Source of the DNA: an uncultured Lachnospiraceae bacterium
Lineage (GTDB): Bacteria > Bacillota > Clostridia > Lachnospirales > Lachnospiraceae
NCBI GenBank assembly: GCA_910588405.1
Contig: CAJUPT010000074.1
Location: forward strand, 1 to 14,181
Direction: 5' to 3'
Length of the DNA: 14,181 nucleotides
The notes under the pieces are model-generated. The model ran no database searches. It had not been told where the DNA came from and saw only the letters and a list, made by a program, of their open reading frames with translations. Within the stretch, counting starts at the first letter, position 1; each line of letters starts with the position of its first letter. The translations under genes were made by a program, and so were the position numbers. Of this stretch, positions 12,976 to 14,181 are shown one piece after another.

Positions 12976-14181
12976 TTTCGTCCAGGATTTTATCCCGGTA
13001 AAGGATATCTCCCACGGCATCATCCTGACGCGGGACGGGCGTTACGTTAAGATACTGGAAGTGGAGCCGATTAACTTTATGCTCCGCTCAAACGAGGAGC
13101 AGTATAACATTATAGCTTCCTTTGCCAGCTGGCTGAAGATATCCCCCATGCGCCTGCAGTTTAAGAGCATCACCCGCAAGGCGGACTCGGACCGGCATGT
13201 GGCGGCGGTGAGGAAGGACCTGGAGGTGGAAGAAAGCGCGCGGTGCAGGCGGCTGGGCGAAGGGTACATCAGCCTGATCAGGGACGTGGGCAGCCGGGAA
13301 GCGCTGACAAGGCGTTTTTTCCTGATTTTCCAGTACGAGGAACTAAGGCGGGGGGAGCGGGATGACTTCTCCCATGTTTACGGCGTCATGCAGACGGCGG
13401 AACAGAACGCGAGGGCTTATTTCCAGCAGTGCGGCAGCGCCATTGTGCAGCCGGAGAACCCGGATGAGGCCACGGCGGAGATTTTGTATATGTTTTTCAA
13501 CCGCCGCTCCTGTGTGGACGAGCCCTTCGCTGACCGGGTTGGCCGGGTCGTTGTGGACGCGATGGCGGCAAAGGGCCGGGTGGTGGGGGTTGACCCTGTC
13601 CCGGCCATCAGGGCGGTCCATTTTATTGCCCCCAGGGGGATTGACCTGACCCACAATCATTATGTCGTGATGGACGGGCTTTACTATTCCATCCTGTATA
13701 TAAAGGGGAACGGCTATCCAGGCGCGGTCCGGGCGGGCTGGATGTCGGCGTTAGTCAATGCCGGCGAGGGGATTGACGTTGACATATTTATGCGGCGTGA
13801 GAACCGCAGCAAGACCATCGACCGGGTGGCGCAGCGCATCCGCCTGAACCGTACCAAGCTGAGGAGCATGCAGGACACCAGCACGGATTATGAGGAACTG
13901 GCGGACTCCATCCAGGCGGGATATTACATTAAGCAGGGGATCGCCAGCCATAATGAGGACCTGTTTTATGTGTCCGTGTTTATCACGGTTTCGGCCAGGG
14001 GCCTTGAGGAGCTGGTGTGGCGCAGGCAGCAGGTCACGGATCTGTTAAAGTCCATGGACATGTATGTCAGCGACTGCCGGTTCAAACAGGAGGAGGCGTT
14101 AAGGTCGGTGATGCCGTTCCTGAATATTGTTGCTGCCCTTTTATGTAGCCCTGTAATTACTCTGGTTGCCTGTCACAGAAT
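12893..14181 (+). CDS. VirB4-like type IV secretion ATPase, N-terminal part (runs off window)
   Basis: The energising ATPase of the conjugation channel, called from its N-terminal domain. It reads MKLGSFAKRDGRG at the start, then the family-typical QDFIPVKDISHGIILTRDG and ILEVEPINFMLRS, and continues open to the window edge (429 codons, no stop). The Walker A and B motifs of the C-terminal RecA-like domain would lie beyond the window. ATG 12893 lies inside the end of prgI, so translation is probably coupled; no strong Shine-Dalgarno is seen (a weak GGG about 11 nt upstream). Up to about residue 412 (RSVMPFLNI) the sequence fits the family. The last 18 or so residues (VAALLCSPVITLV...) do not look like the expected continuation and GC drops to about 41 percent, so an insertion or break may begin near 14130. 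Confidence 0.85.
   Translation, partial: MKLGSFAKRDGRGPEEKRKAEKKKQKIDFVQDFIPVKDISHGIILTRDGRYVKILEVEPINFMLRSNEEQYNIIASFASWLKISPMRLQFKSITRKADSDRHVAAVRKDLEVEESARCRRLGEGYISLIRDVGSREALTRRFFLIFQYEELRRGERDDFSHVYGVMQTAEQNARAYFQQCGSAIVQPENPDEATAEILYMFFNRRSCVDEPFADRVGRVVVDAMAAKGRVVGVDPVPAIRAVHFIAPRGIDLTHNHYVVMDGLYYSILYIKGNGYPGAVRAGWMSALVNAGEGIDVDIFMRRENRSKTIDRVAQRIRLNRTKLRSMQDTSTDYEELADSIQAGYYIKQGIASHNEDLFYVSVFITVSARGLEELVWRRQQVTDLLKSMDMYVSDCRFKQEEALRSVMPFLNIVAALLCSPVITLVACHR

Larger units (their letters stand above)
3284..14181. mobile_element. Integrative conjugative element of Tn1549/CTn type (left part; right end outside window)
   Basis: Everything after the spoIVB break is typical of this ICE group: DUF5348 small protein, RepA_N/DUF6017 replication initiator, then a co-oriented transfer module in the order Maff2-like, VirB6/TrbL-like, NlpC/P60, PrgI-like, VirB4. 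Gene spacing is tight and each gene has a clear Shine-Dalgarno. Relaxase, coupling protein, oriT, integrase and most cargo are not in view and should lie to the right. An AT-rich minus-strand operon (6458-7533) interrupts the otherwise co-oriented backbone. Assignment rests on recognised families and synteny, not on alignment. Confidence 0.88.

Noticed and set aside
14120..14181. Group II intron 5' end interrupting virB4
   Set aside because: No GUGCG-type intron start is present where homology seems to fade.

Overview
The window joins a piece of host chromosome to the left part of an integrated conjugative element. Positions 1 to about 3283 hold recN followed by spoIVB. This pair, normally followed by spo0A, is a conserved block in endospore-forming Firmicutes. 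Gene content, moderate GC and AGGAGG-type ribosome binding sites suggest a Clostridia gut anaerobe, most likely Lachnospiraceae. That assignment is inference, since no 16S or other marker is present.

The main observation is at 3281-3286. The spoIVB frame reads normally as far as ...TGGIVQGM and then meets TGA, exactly where the family continues with SGSP, whose first Ser is the catalytic nucleophile. No continuation follows in any frame. Instead the sequence enters a mobile element of the Tn1549/CTn type (Firmicutes, MPF-FATA type IV secretion). The element therefore splits spoIVB immediately before the active-site serine codon, as skin-like elements split other sporulation genes. The missing 3' end, spo0A and the recombinase should lie past the other end of the element, outside this window.

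Element layout: a left end with repeats and a terminator-like hairpin (3284-3723); a small DUF5348 protein; a terminator and a cluster of palindromes (4138-4330) leading into a RepA_N/DUF6017 replication initiator, with seven tandem 23-bp iterons inside its coding sequence (4813-4973), a probable replication origin; a putative ArpU/RinA-like regulator; an AT-rich two-gene operon on the minus strand (a two-TM GAF-like protein and a translationally coupled 93-aa protein), which looks like separately acquired cargo; then a transfer operon with its own promoter, a long terminator-like leader hairpin, a Maff2-type small membrane protein, a VirB6/TrbL-like channel protein, an NlpC/P60 plus 3D cell-wall hydrolase, a PrgI-like protein and the N-terminal part of a VirB4 ATPase that runs off the window.

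A structured RNA-like element of about 80 nt occurs three times, each time directly before a Shine-Dalgarno and start codon: before recN (1-80), before spoIVB (2030-2116) and inside the element before prgI (12478-12564). The copies differ by compensating base changes in two nested stems, so it looks like a conserved 5' leader shared by host and element. I do not recognise its class.
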